A DNA stretch of 64,000 bases from Aurantimicrobium minutum (GTDB taxonomy: Bacteria > Actinomycetota > Actinomycetes > Actinomycetales > Microbacteriaceae), in assembly GCF_002355535.1 (NCBI RefSeq), contig NZ_AP017457.1, positions 434,001 through 498,000 of the forward strand. Direction: 5' to 3'. Positions 54,518 through 62,436 of the stretch are shown here, one piece after another. Numbering within the stretch: the first letter of the stretch is position 1; each line of letters begins with the position of its first letter. The translations under genes were made by a program, and so were the position numbers. The notes beneath the pieces were generated by a model. It did not search any database. It was not told the origin of the DNA and was given only the letters and a program-made list of their open reading frames with translations.

Positions 54518-55498
54518 TTAGACGGCTTGTGAGAAACCTAATTCAGCGTCTGCTAAGTGGCTGAGGCTCTCAGGAATCTCTCTACCCTTTGCCCGCATGG
54601 ACTGTGCGTAGAGTCGACCTGCGCGGTATGAGGAGCGAACAAGAGGCCCAGAGAGAACGCCGAGGTACCCGATTCCCTCTGCCTCGTCTTTGAGTTCAAC
54701 AAACTCTTCTGGGTGAACCCACCGGTCTACGGGCATGTGACGTGCACTAGGACGCAAATACTGGGTGATAGTGATGATGTCTGTTCCTGCGTCATAAAGA
54801 TCTTGCAAGGCTTGGCTGACTTCTTCACGAGTTTCACCCATTCCCAGAATGAGATTGGACTTAGTGATCATTCCGGCGTTACGGCCTTGGGACAGAACAT
54901 CCAAGGAACGTTCGTATGTGAAGGCAGGACGTACACGCTTAAAAATGCGAGGAACAGTTTCCACATTGTGCGCGAATACTTCGGGTGCAGCTTCGAAAAC
55001 CTTAGCTAGGTGTTCAGGATTTCCGGAGAAATCAGGAACCAAAATCTCGACACCAGTAGTGGGGTTTTGAGTATGAATTTGGCGAATGGTTTCTGCATAC
55101 AGCCAGGCACCCTCATCTTCAAGATCATCACGGGCCACTCCCGTTACTGTGGCGTAGCGCAGATTCATTTGTGCGACGGATTCACCAACACGACGAGGCT
55201 CATCGCGGTCAAAAGCATCGGGCTTACCAGTATCAATCTGACAGAAATCGCAACGACGAGTGCACTGAGATCCACCAATGAGGAAGGTAGCTTCTCGGTC
55301 TTCCCAGCACTCGTAAATGTTGGGACAACCGGCTTCTTGGCAGACTGTGTGCAGGTCTTCACTCTTGACGAGTTTCTGCAGGGCTTGATACTCCGGCCCC
55401 ATCTTGGCCTTGGTGCGAATCCATTCGGGTTTTTTCTCAATTGGGGTTGCGCTATTGCGAACCTCAAGGCGCAACAGTTTGCGGCCGTCAGCTGACAT
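54518..55498 (-). CDS. lipA: Lipoyl synthase
   Basis: A radical-SAM enzyme of 326 residues that inserts two sulfurs into octanoyl groups on E2 and related proteins. Both iron-sulfur sites are visible: the auxiliary cluster ligands [12 protein letters not shown] near residue 53-64 and the radical-SAM CTRRCDFC near 79-86. The C-terminal RSSYRAG carries the conserved Ser ligand. The ATG at 55498 is chosen because GAGG lies 7 bases upstream; it overlaps the lipB end by 11 bases. An ATG 12 bases earlier is in frame but unsupported. Confidence 0.96.
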   Translation of the reverse strand: MSADGRKLLRLEVRNSATPIEKKPEWIRTKAKMGPEYQALQKLVKSEDLHTVCQEAGCPNIYECWEDREATFLIGGSQCTRRCDFCQIDTGKPDAFDRDEPRRVGESVAQMNLRYATVTGVARDDLEDEGAWLYAETIRQIHTQNPTTGVEILVPDFSGNPEHLAKVFEAAPEVFAHNVETVPRIFKRVRPAFTYERSLDVLSQGRNAGMITKSNLILGMGETREEVSQALQDLYDAGTDIITITQYLRPSARHMPVDRWVHPEEFVELKDEAEGIGYLGVLSGPLVRSSYRAGRLYAQSMRAKGREIPESLSHLADAELGFSQAV

Positions 55499-56129
55499 GG
55501 GAATCCTCAAAATAGTGGGTGAAAAGTTCTGTTACAACAGGGACAACATCTGAAGGGGAAATATCGTTCCCAGAAATCTGACTCAGTGTTGTGGCGCCAG
55601 CATCACGGATGCCGCATGCCACGATGTTTTCGTATGCCTGAAGTGAATTGTTGCAGTTGATGGCGAAGCCGTGCATGGAAACGCCTTCACTGATTCGAAT
55701 GCCAATGGCAGCAACTTTGTCATAGGTCAATCCGCGATTAACCCAGACTCCGGAGCGTCCTTCGACACGCTCTCCAGTGACGCCGAATCGTGCACATACA
55801 TCGATGAGCAAAGATTCAATAGTGCGCACGTAGGCAACCACATCCATGGGTTCCTGAAGGCGAGTAATGGGGTATCCCACGAGCTGTCCTGGGCCGTGCC
55901 AGGTGATTTTTCCACCACGGTCTACATCGATGACTTCAGTTCCATCAGTTGGACGTTCAGAATCTTCTGTTCGTTTTCCGGCTGTGTAAACAGACTGATG
56001 TTCCAGAAGTAGAAGGGTGTTTGGACGTTCGCCGGAGACAACTTGATGATGCACTTCACGTTGCTTTTCCCAGGCTTCGCGATAGGGAACCGCGTGGTCA
56101 CCTAAGCCGAGAACGTCAACTTCCAACAT
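55488..56129 (-). CDS. lipB: Octanoyltransferase
   Basis: 213 residues; it moves octanoyl groups from ACP to the lipoyl lysine. Family blocks: [49 protein letters not shown] and the catalytic Cys in IVACGI. It is followed by lipA with an 11-base overlap, so both are one unit supplying the E2 protein encoded at 57-58.4 kb. A hexamer ends 7 bases before the ATG with no ribosome site. Confidence 0.95.
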   Translation of the reverse strand: MLEVDVLGLGDHAVPYREAWEKQREVHHQVVSGERPNTLLLLEHQSVYTAGKRTEDSERPTDGTEVIDVDRGGKITWHGPGQLVGYPITRLQEPMDVVAYVRTIESLLIDVCARFGVTGERVEGRSGVWVNRGLTYDKVAAIGIRISEGVSMHGFAINCNNSLQAYENIVACGIRDAGATTLSQISGNDISPSDVVPVVTELFTHYFEDSHVS

Positions 56130-56136
56130 GGCTTAA

Positions 56137-56142
56137 ATCTTA
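56137..56142 (-). promoter_or_regulatory. -10 element for leaderless lipB mRNA
   Basis: On the minus strand TAAGAT ends 7 bases before the lipB ATG. Confidence 0.45.
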
Positions 56143-56230
56143 CAGGGTTGAGTTCAGGCCAATCCTCCACAATTCCGGAAGCGCGGAGCTTTCCACCGGT
56201 CTATATGAGGTGAATTTCCACGTTGATCGA

Positions 56231-56989
56231 ATGATTGAAGCTGAGGTTATGTCGCCACACTTTGAACGTAAGTACCTTGTCGGTTATCAGGTCGATAGGG
56301 CTGATGTGTCTGTGAATTCCATTGTTGGCAAAGCTCAAATAAATGGTGAGCAGGTAGAACATGAATTAACTATTTGCGTTCAAAAGTTGGAAGCAACAGA
56401 TGTGGGACGGAGCTTTGATGGCGAGCTGGTCTGGATATCAACCAACGCAGGAAGTGCAACAACTGCACCAACTCTGATAGGCCAAACTCTGGAACAAGAA
56501 ATGTTCCTACTTCCTCGAAGCTTTGACCCGCTTCCTCAAGAAGAACCACCTGGCGAAGGTAAAGAACTCATCAGGGATGTGTCCTTCATTGCGAAAATAT
56601 CACCATTAGCAAAAAACAAACGTGTCTTGTTTTGCCTAGGACTGGTCTCGTTGTTGATTTTTGCCGGCTTAGTTTTCATCCCCGGAAATAAGCACTCAAC
56701 TGAAAACATTCCAACACATCCGACCAGCACCCCATCAGCGGATGTATACATCCAGGAACCAATACAAGCTGCCCTCGACTTTGTTCTGGGCGGGAGTTTG
56801 TCTCAACTAAGAATTCCTGAGGGTGTTACCTCCGAAGATCTAGAAGCAACTGTGGTGAGTCAGAGTGGGGAAGTTGTTTTAGTTGAAGTGTCACTTCGAA
56901 CAAATGAAGAGATAACGACATTCGCCACGTTGCTTCTGCAAAAGACAGGAGCAACGTGGCGAATTCGTGAGGTGTTTGATCCTCAATGA
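56231..56989 (+). CDS. Hypothetical single-pass membrane protein
   Basis: About 252 residues, not recognised. The N-terminal 120 residues (EVMSPHFERKYLVGYQVDRADVSVN and on) are soluble and rich in beta-forming residues. One membrane segment, RVLFCLGLVSLLIFAGLVFIP, lies near residue 130, preceded by KNK. After a Ser/Thr/Pro linker comes an outer domain of about 85 residues ending ATWRIREVFDPQ. The start is uncertain: the frame is open into lipB, the ATG at 56231 is the first after it, a GTG at 56210 is an alternative, and neither has a ribosome site or hexamer. It is the only + strand gene between lipB and pepA and faces the E2 gene tail to tail with 2 bases between stops. Confidence 0.6.
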   Translation: MIEAEVMSPHFERKYLVGYQVDRADVSVNSIVGKAQINGEQVEHELTICVQKLEATDVGRSFDGELVWISTNAGSATTAPTLIGQTLEQEMFLLPRSFDPLPQEEPPGEGKELIRDVSFIAKISPLAKNKRVLFCLGLVSLLIFAGLVFIPGNKHSTENIPTHPTSTPSADVYIQEPIQAALDFVLGGSLSQLRIPEGVTSEDLEATVVSQSGEVVLVEVSLRTNEEITTFATLLLQKTGATWRIREVFDPQ

Positions 56990-56991
56990 AA

Positions 56992-58350
56992 CTAGATACC
57001 GAGATCCGCTTCGAACGCGCCCTCTTCGAGGCGTTCCTTGATTGCGCCAAGGAATCGTGCAGCGTCAGCACCATCGATGATGCGGTGGTCGTAAGACAGC
57101 GCCAAGTAGACCATTGAACGAATAGCGATAACTTCCTGGCCCTCAGCTTGGATCACCACTGGACGCTTGGTAACGACACCAGTTCCCAGAATTGCAAGTT
57201 GAGGTAAGAAGACAACGGGAGTGTCAAACAGGGCTCCACGTGATCCAGTGTTTGTCAGGGTGAAAGTTCCACCTGCAAGCTCATCTGGCTGCAACTTGTT
57301 CTCACGGGTACGGAGAGCTACATCTGCAATCGCCATCGAGTACTGAGCAATGTTGAGCTCGCCTGCATTCTTCACAACAGGAGTCAACAAGCCACGCTCG
57401 GTGTCAACGGCGATTGAAACGTTCTCATAACCGGGGTAGACGATGTTGTCGCCCTCAACGGTTGCGTTGATGATGGGGAATGCTTTCAGCGCTTCAGTCG
57501 CTGCGAGAGCAAAGAACGGCATGAAGCTGAGCTTGCTACCGGTGGCAGCAACAAACTGCGACTGAACGCGCTGACGAAGCTCGGCGATGCGAGTCACATC
57601 CACCTCAACAACACTTGTGAGTTGAGCGGTGCTTTGCATCGAGATAACTGCACGCTCAGCAACAACCTTGCGAAGGCGTGACATGGGAACAGTAGTTCCA
57701 CGAAGTGGAGATACCTCAAGTGGAGTGCGAGTCTTTGCAGCTGGTGCAGAGCCACCTCTGGCAGAAAGAACATCTTCCTTGCGGATGCGGCCGCCGATTC
57801 CCGTACCAACAATGTTGTTCAGGTCAACACCGTTTTCATTAGCAAGCTTGCGAACGATAGGTGTTACATAACCAGCGTTGCTTGCGTGTCCACCTGCAGG
57901 TGCAGCTGGTGCTGCAGGTGCAACCACAGGGGCGCTCACAGCTGGAGGTGCAACAACCGGAGGTGCAACAACTGGGGCAGCTACAACAGGTGCTTCAACA
58001 ACAGGTGCTTCAACAACTGGAGCTGCAGCTGGGGCGGGAGCTTCAACAGGAACAGCTACTGGTTCAGCTGCAGGTGCCTCTGCCGCAGGAGCTGCAGGAG
58101 CTGCTGAGCCAGAGCCATCACCGATGTGCGCCAGGACAGTACCAACGGCAACTGTCTCATCTTCCTGGACAAGAATTGCCTCTACAACACCTGAGATAGG
58201 TGAAGGAATCTCAGTGTCTACCTTGTCGGTAGAGACTTCAAGTAAGGGTTCGTCAACCTCTACGCGGTCTCCGACGTTCTTGAGCCACCTCGTAACGGTA
58301 CCCTCGGTGACGCTTTCGCCGAGTGCGGGAAGGCTTACTGACTCGCTCAT
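56992..58350 (-). CDS. sucB: 2-oxoacid dehydrogenase E2 (dihydrolipoyl acyltransferase)
   Basis: 452 residues. One lipoyl domain (about 1-78) with the modified lysine K43 in STDKVDTE; an Ala/Pro/Val-rich flexible linker (about 80-155); the E3/E1-binding domain VTPIVRKLANENGVDLNNIVGTG with GGRIRKEDVL; then the catalytic domain ending in YDHRIIDGADAARFLG, with the active-site His and Asp. The sequence does not settle whether it serves pyruvate or 2-oxoglutarate dehydrogenase; it is the only E2 in the window and actinobacteria often share one. GAGGAG lies 9 bases before the ATG. lpdA is 56 bases upstream on the same strand. Confidence 0.93.
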   Translation of the reverse strand: MSESVSLPALGESVTEGTVTRWLKNVGDRVEVDEPLLEVSTDKVDTEIPSPISGVVEAILVQEDETVAVGTVLAHIGDGSGSAAPAAPAAEAPAAEPVAVPVEAPAPAAAPVVEAPVVEAPVVAAPVVAPPVVAPPAVSAPVVAPAAPAAPAGGHASNAGYVTPIVRKLANENGVDLNNIVGTGIGGRIRKEDVLSARGGSAPAAKTRTPLEVSPLRGTTVPMSRLRKVVAERAVISMQSTAQLTSVVEVDVTRIAELRQRVQSQFVAATGSKLSFMPFFALAATEALKAFPIINATVEGDNIVYPGYENVSIAVDTERGLLTPVVKNAGELNIAQYSMAIADVALRTRENKLQPDELAGGTFTLTNTGSRGALFDTPVVFLPQLAILGTGVVTKRPVVIQAEGQEVIAIRSMVYLALSYDHRIIDGADAARFLGAIKERLEEGAFEADLGI

Positions 58351-58406
58351 GGAATGAATCTCCTCGTTAGCTGTTGCTTTTAGCTTACTAATGCTTAGTG
58401 GGTGGT

Positions 58407-59780
58407 CTACAGGGTGTGTAGTGGCTTGCCTGCTAGATACAAGAATGCTTCACCCAAAGACTCGTTCTGAGTTGGGTGAGCGTGAAGAAGTGGAGCTATG
58501 TCTTCTGGGTGTGCTTCCCAGTTGACAACCAACTGAGCCTCACCGATCAGTTCGCCAACGCGAGCACCAATCATGTGAACCCCGACTACGGGGCCATCTA
58601 CCAGGCGAACTACCTTCACTGAACCTGCAGTTCCCAAGATTTCGCTCTTACCGTTGCCAGCAAGGTTGTAGTCGTAGGCAGCAATCTTGTCTTCACCATA
58701 CTGTTCTGCAGCTTTTGCCTCAGTGAGTCCAACTGATGCAATTTCAGGCTCGCAATAGGTGACCTTGGGAATGTTGGTGTCACTGATGACAACAGGGTTA
58801 AGGCCAGCGATTTCTTCTGCAACGAAGAAGCCCTGCTGGTAACCACGGTGTGCAAGCTGAAGGCCAGGCACGATGTCACCAACTGCGTAAACGCCAGGGA
58901 TGTTGGTGGCAAGTCGTTCATTGGTGATGACGTAACCACGGTCCATGGTGATACCCACTTCTTCGAAACCGCATCCGGCAGTAGCAGGTCCACGACCAAC
59001 AGCAACAAGGAGAAGATCAGCTTCGACGGTTTCGCCACTTTCAAGGGTGACAACTACGCCAGAATCATTCTGAGTCACTCCCTGGAAGCGGACTCCAAGC
59101 TTGTAGTCGATTCCGCGCTTACGGTAGGCGCGCTCGAGAGCCTTGGAAATGCTTTCTTCTTCGTTTGGGACAAGGTGAGGTAGACCTTCAATGATGACGA
59201 CCTCAGAACCAAAGCTCTTCCATACAGAGGCGAACTCAACACCAATAACACCGCCACCAAGAATGGCAACCTTTTTGGGCACATAGTTCATCTGGAGGGC
59301 GTGCTCACTGGTGATAACGCGGCCACCGATTTCAAGACCAGGAAGTGACTTTGAGTAAGAACCAGTGGCAAGAACAATGTTCTTTCCAACGATGGTGTCA
59401 GCGCCAACAGCAACACTGTTGGGGGAGACAAGACGACCTTCGCCCTCGATAACGGTGATACCGCGGGCCTTGATGAGACCGCCGAGCCCCTTGAATTTCT
59501 TGGTGATGATGTCCTCACGGAAAGCGTTGACGCGGTCCATGTCTACACCGGTGAATGTTGCATTGATGCCACATTCGTGTGCTTCACGGGCGTTATCAGC
59601 AACCTCAGCCGCGTGCAGCATGGCCTTAGTGGGGATACACCCGACGTGAAGGCAAGTGCCCCCAAGCTTGTTCTTCTCAATCAGAGCAACAGACATTCCG
59701 AGTTCAGCTGCGCGAATCGCGGCGGAGTATCCACCGCTACCGCCACCGAGGACTACGAGATCAAAGTTGAGTTCAGCCAA
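58407..59780 (-). CDS. lpdA: Dihydrolipoyl dehydrogenase (E3)
   Basis: 457 residues, flavoprotein that reoxidises the lipoyl arm. FAD-binding GGGSGGYSAA, redox cysteines C43 and C48 in GGTCLHVGCIP, NAD-binding ILGGGVIGVEFA and the His-Glu pair in HAHPTQNESLGEA are all present. The start codon is TTG: AAAGGA stands 9 bases upstream and the reading MAELNFDLVVLGG matches the family start. It is upstream of the E2 gene, 56 bases away, so the two are probably cotranscribed. Confidence 0.96.
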   Translation of the reverse strand: MAELNFDLVVLGGGSGGYSAAIRAAELGMSVALIEKNKLGGTCLHVGCIPTKAMLHAAEVADNAREAHECGINATFTGVDMDRVNAFREDIITKKFKGLGGLIKARGITVIEGEGRLVSPNSVAVGADTIVGKNIVLATGSYSKSLPGLEIGGRVITSEHALQMNYVPKKVAILGGGVIGVEFASVWKSFGSEVVIIEGLPHLVPNEEESISKALERAYRKRGIDYKLGVRFQGVTQNDSGVVVTLESGETVEADLLLVAVGRGPATAGCGFEEVGITMDRGYVITNERLATNIPGVYAVGDIVPGLQLAHRGYQQGFFVAEEIAGLNPVVISDTNIPKVTYCEPEIASVGLTEAKAAEQYGEDKIAAYDYNLAGNGKSEILGTAGSVKVVRLVDGPVVGVHMIGARVGELIGEAQLVVNWEAHPEDIAPLLHAHPTQNESLGEAFLYLAGKPLHTL

Positions 59781-59868
59781 GATTCTTTTCCTTTAGAGAG
59801 GGGATTTTGTGTTCGATGAGGAACGATAAAACTCTGGAACTTCGAGGAAGTTAACCTCATAGAGACTA

Positions 59869-61344
59869 CTACGCCGCAGCAAAACTCTCAGAGAGCTTGA
59901 TCAGCGTGCGCACGGCAACACCGGTGGGACCTGATGCAACAACACCAAATGGGGCTCCGGCGTTGTTTGCTGTGTTTGCGACATCGAGGTGAATCCAAGG
60001 AATGAGTGGAGCATCATCCTTGTCGGAAGTTTTCCCAATAAATTGCTGGAGGAATGTTGCACCCACGAGCATTCCTGCAGCGGTGTTTCCCTGTTTGATG
60101 TTTGCAAGGTCTGCAATGTCTGAATTGAGGTATGCGCGGATTTCTTCAGGCAATGGCATGTGCCAGAAGGTTTCACCTACTGCCTTGCCGAGTTCCACGA
60201 GGTGGGAAATTGATTTCTCATCTCCCATAGCGCCGGTATACCTGGTCCCCAGAGCCGTTGTGGCTGCACCGGTCAAAGTGGCAACGTCAATAATGAGGTC
60301 GGGCTTTTCTTCACTGGCCGCAGCAAGACCGTCAGCAAGAACAAGCCTTCCCTCAGCATCAGTGTTGAGAACCTCAACAGTTTTACCGCCACGAATTGTC
60401 AAGACATCATTGGGCCGGGTAGCAGTCCCTGAAGGCATGTTTTCCGCAAGACACAACCACGCAGTGATTTTTACTTTGAGCTTCAGTTGAGCTGCAGCAC
60501 GAATGACAGCAAGCACTGATGCGGCACCAGTCATGTCATATTTCATGCCGATCATGCCGGCACCGGATTTGAGTGATAGTCCACCAGTATCGAAAGTAAT
60601 ACCCTTACCGACCAGAGCTATTTTGTGTCGTGCTTGGCGAGGTGAGTACTCCAGTTTCATCAATCGAGGTGGACGTGATGAACCCTGACCAACTCCAAGA
60701 ATTCCCCCAAATCCATCTTTTGCGAGGGCCTTTTCATCCCAGATTGTCGCCTTGATTGGCAAACCCTTGATTGCCTCTTGGGCAGCTGTAGCAAAGCTAG
60801 CGGGATAGAGATCATTCGCGGGGGTGTTTACAAGATCTTTGACCAACGCGACCGAAGAAGAAGTTATTTCACTGCGCGAGAGCGTTGGAGCAAATTTCTT
60901 GGGTGCAATGATTTCTATACGTTCCAGTTTGTATGAGTTTGTAGAGGAACTCTTGTATTTCTGGAAGCTGTAGGAACCTAGCAGAGCTCCTTCAGCTATT
61001 GCCTCAATGTCCTCCTCTGACTCTGCCCCAAAGTCAAAAGTGATGGTGGAGCTATCGGTCAAGCGCCGTGAAGCAACGGCAGCTGCGTTGCGCAATGCCT
61101 GTGGCGTCAGGGGAGTGGGGCCTAAACCCACAATGGCAAGAACACGCTTGGGATTGGTGGGGTCAACTACACGCGTAAAAGTGTCAGCTTCGCCAGTAAT
61201 TCCTAGTGGTGCACTCAAGGACGCGAGCGAACTTGATGAATACGAACCTGAGAGTGCGATTTTTTTCTTGGAAACGGATGCTCCCACCACAACTACTGAT
61301 CCTGAAGAAGGTTTGTTAACGAGCGCACAAGAAGGTTTATTCAC
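59869..61344 (-). CDS. pepA: Leucyl aminopeptidase
   Basis: An M17 metallopeptidase of about 491 residues, removing N-terminal residues from peptides. The two-metal site is in the C-terminal half: LVGKGITFDTGGLSLK, DMTGAASVL and the signature NTDAEGRLVLADGL. The N-terminal domain is more variable and Ser-rich. Start GTG 61344 is supported by TAGTCT ending 6 bases upstream; another GTG 18 codons in (AGGA upstream) is possible. It diverges from the PAC2 gene. Confidence 0.93.
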   Translation of the reverse strand: MNKPSCALVNKPSSGSVVVVGASVSKKKIALSGSYSSSSLASLSAPLGITGEADTFTRVVDPTNPKRVLAIVGLGPTPLTPQALRNAAAVASRRLTDSSTITFDFGAESEEDIEAIAEGALLGSYSFQKYKSSSTNSYKLERIEIIAPKKFAPTLSRSEITSSSVALVKDLVNTPANDLYPASFATAAQEAIKGLPIKATIWDEKALAKDGFGGILGVGQGSSRPPRLMKLEYSPRQARHKIALVGKGITFDTGGLSLKSGAGMIGMKYDMTGAASVLAVIRAAAQLKLKVKITAWLCLAENMPSGTATRPNDVLTIRGGKTVEVLNTDAEGRLVLADGLAAASEEKPDLIIDVATLTGAATTALGTRYTGAMGDEKSISHLVELGKAVGETFWHMPLPEEIRAYLNSDIADLANIKQGNTAAGMLVGATFLQQFIGKTSDKDDAPLIPWIHLDVANTANNAGAPFGVVASGPTGVAVRTLIKLSESFAAA

Positions 61345-61350
61345 AAAATC

Positions 61351-61356
61351 AGACTA
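61351..61356 (-). promoter_or_regulatory. -10 element for leaderless pepA mRNA
   Basis: On the minus strand TAGTCT ends 6 bases before the GTG at 61344. Confidence 0.45.
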
Positions 61357-61416
61357 TGGAGTTGACGAGCATAAGTGTTTGTCCCACGCGTGGACTGAGA
61401 AGACTTGGCGCAAACG

Positions 61417-61422
61417 TAGAAT
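61417..61422 (+). promoter_or_regulatory. -10 element for the PAC2 gene
   Basis: TAGAAT ends 6 bases before the ATG at 61429. It is the closest match to TATAAT among these elements. Confidence 0.5.
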
Positions 61423-61428
61423 GGAACC

Positions 61429-62355
61429 ATGCCTGAGCATTTTCAACTTCTTCACTTCAAAATGGATGAAGAGCTCATTCCACATGGTCTTCCACTTGTT
61501 GCAGGATTGACTGGTTTTGCTGATTCTGGTTCTGCAGTTACGGCATTTACTGACTACATAGTCGACACGATGGATTCACAACTCATTGCTGAGTTTGATC
61601 CTGACGAACTTCTCGATTACCGCGCCAGGCGCCCCACAATCTATTTTGACCAAGACCATCTCACAGGGTTCGAGCCACCGCGATTAGCTTTCTATTTGGT
61701 AAACGATGAAATCAATCGTCCATTTATTTTGCTAGCGGGCTACGAACCAGACTTCAAATGGGAGGCATTTAGCCGCCAAGTTTTGTCTTTTGTTGAGCGT
61801 TTCAACATTTCTCACACCACATGGGTTCACGCAATTCCTATGCCTGTTCCACATACCCGACCTATTGGAACAACCGTCAGTGGCAATCGGGGGGACCTTA
61901 TTGATCAATATTCGGTTTGGAAGCCACACACCCAAGTTCCAGCAAATGCTATGCATTTGGTGGAATACAGACTGCAAGAGTCTGAGCAAGAAGTTGTGGG
62001 ATTCGTTTTACTCATCCCGCACTACCTTGCAGACACAGAATTTCCTTCAGCGGCATTGACGGCCCTTGAGAGCGTGAGTTCGTCAACGGGACTCATTTTT
62101 CCCACAGACCAATTGCGAGAAGAAGGCCGCGAATTCATCTCAAAGATCGATGAACAAGTTGAGAACAATGAAGAACTCAGCAAACTTGTTCACACTCTCG
62201 AACAGCGGTATGACTCCTACATGAAAGAAAACGGAGTTCGCTCTCCTTTGACAGATGTCGAAGGCGAGTTGCCAACCGCAGATGAGATTGCTGCTGAACT
62301 CGAAGAATTTTTGGCATACCGCCGTGGTTCGGAAGAGCCTGGAGACATGCGATAA
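61429..62355 (+). CDS. PAC2-family protein
   Basis: 308 residues, cytosolic. PAC2 proteins are related to eukaryotic proteasome assembly chaperone 2; in bacteria the function is not established. The recognised blocks are LVAGLTGFADSGSAV near the N-terminus, FDPDELLDYRARRPTIYFD, ILLAGYEPDFKWEAF and VHAIPMPVPHTRP in the middle. The C-terminal 80 residues are a charged helical part (EQVENNEELSKLVHTLEQRYD). It stands next to the primary sigma factor gene. Its stop TAA is part of a GATAAT hexamer that may serve the sigma factor gene. Confidence 0.88.
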   Translation: MPEHFQLLHFKMDEELIPHGLPLVAGLTGFADSGSAVTAFTDYIVDTMDSQLIAEFDPDELLDYRARRPTIYFDQDHLTGFEPPRLAFYLVNDEINRPFILLAGYEPDFKWEAFSRQVLSFVERFNISHTTWVHAIPMPVPHTRPIGTTVSGNRGDLIDQYSVWKPHTQVPANAMHLVEYRLQESEQEVVGFVLLIPHYLADTEFPSAALTALESVSSSTGLIFPTDQLREEGREFISKIDEQVENNEELSKLVHTLEQRYDSYMKENGVRSPLTDVEGELPTADEIAAELEEFLAYRRGSEEPGDMR

Positions 62356-62356
62356 T
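62351..62356 (+). promoter_or_regulatory. -10 candidate for the sigma factor gene
   Basis: GATAAT differs from the consensus only in the first base and overlaps the stop codon of the PAC2 gene. It would give a leader of about 73 bases before the ATG at 62437. Confidence 0.35.
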
Positions 62357-62363
62357 AAATACA

Positions 62364-62404
62364 GGACCCAGTCATCCCCTCTCCGAGGGACTTGACAAGG
62401 GTCC
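62364..62404 (+). repeat. Inverted repeat in the sigma factor gene leader
   Basis: GGACCC (62364-62369) and GGGTCC (62399-62404) can pair across 29 bases, just before the AGGAG at 62422. A leader structure is possible. Confidence 0.3.
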
Positions 62405-62436
62405 AAGTTATGCCCCCGAACAGGAGAGCACTGCTC

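Noticed and set aside
57861-58357. Low-complexity open frames on the + strand opposite the E2 linker
   Set aside because: They are the reverse reading of the Ala/Pro/Val linker; both Gln/Leu-rich and Ala/Gly/Thr-rich frames appear, as expected for repetitive DNA.
62392-62397. Perfect TTGACA as a -35 for the sigma factor gene
   Set aside because: No TAnnnT lies 16-18 bases downstream of it, so it is probably chance; GATAAT further upstream is a better candidate.
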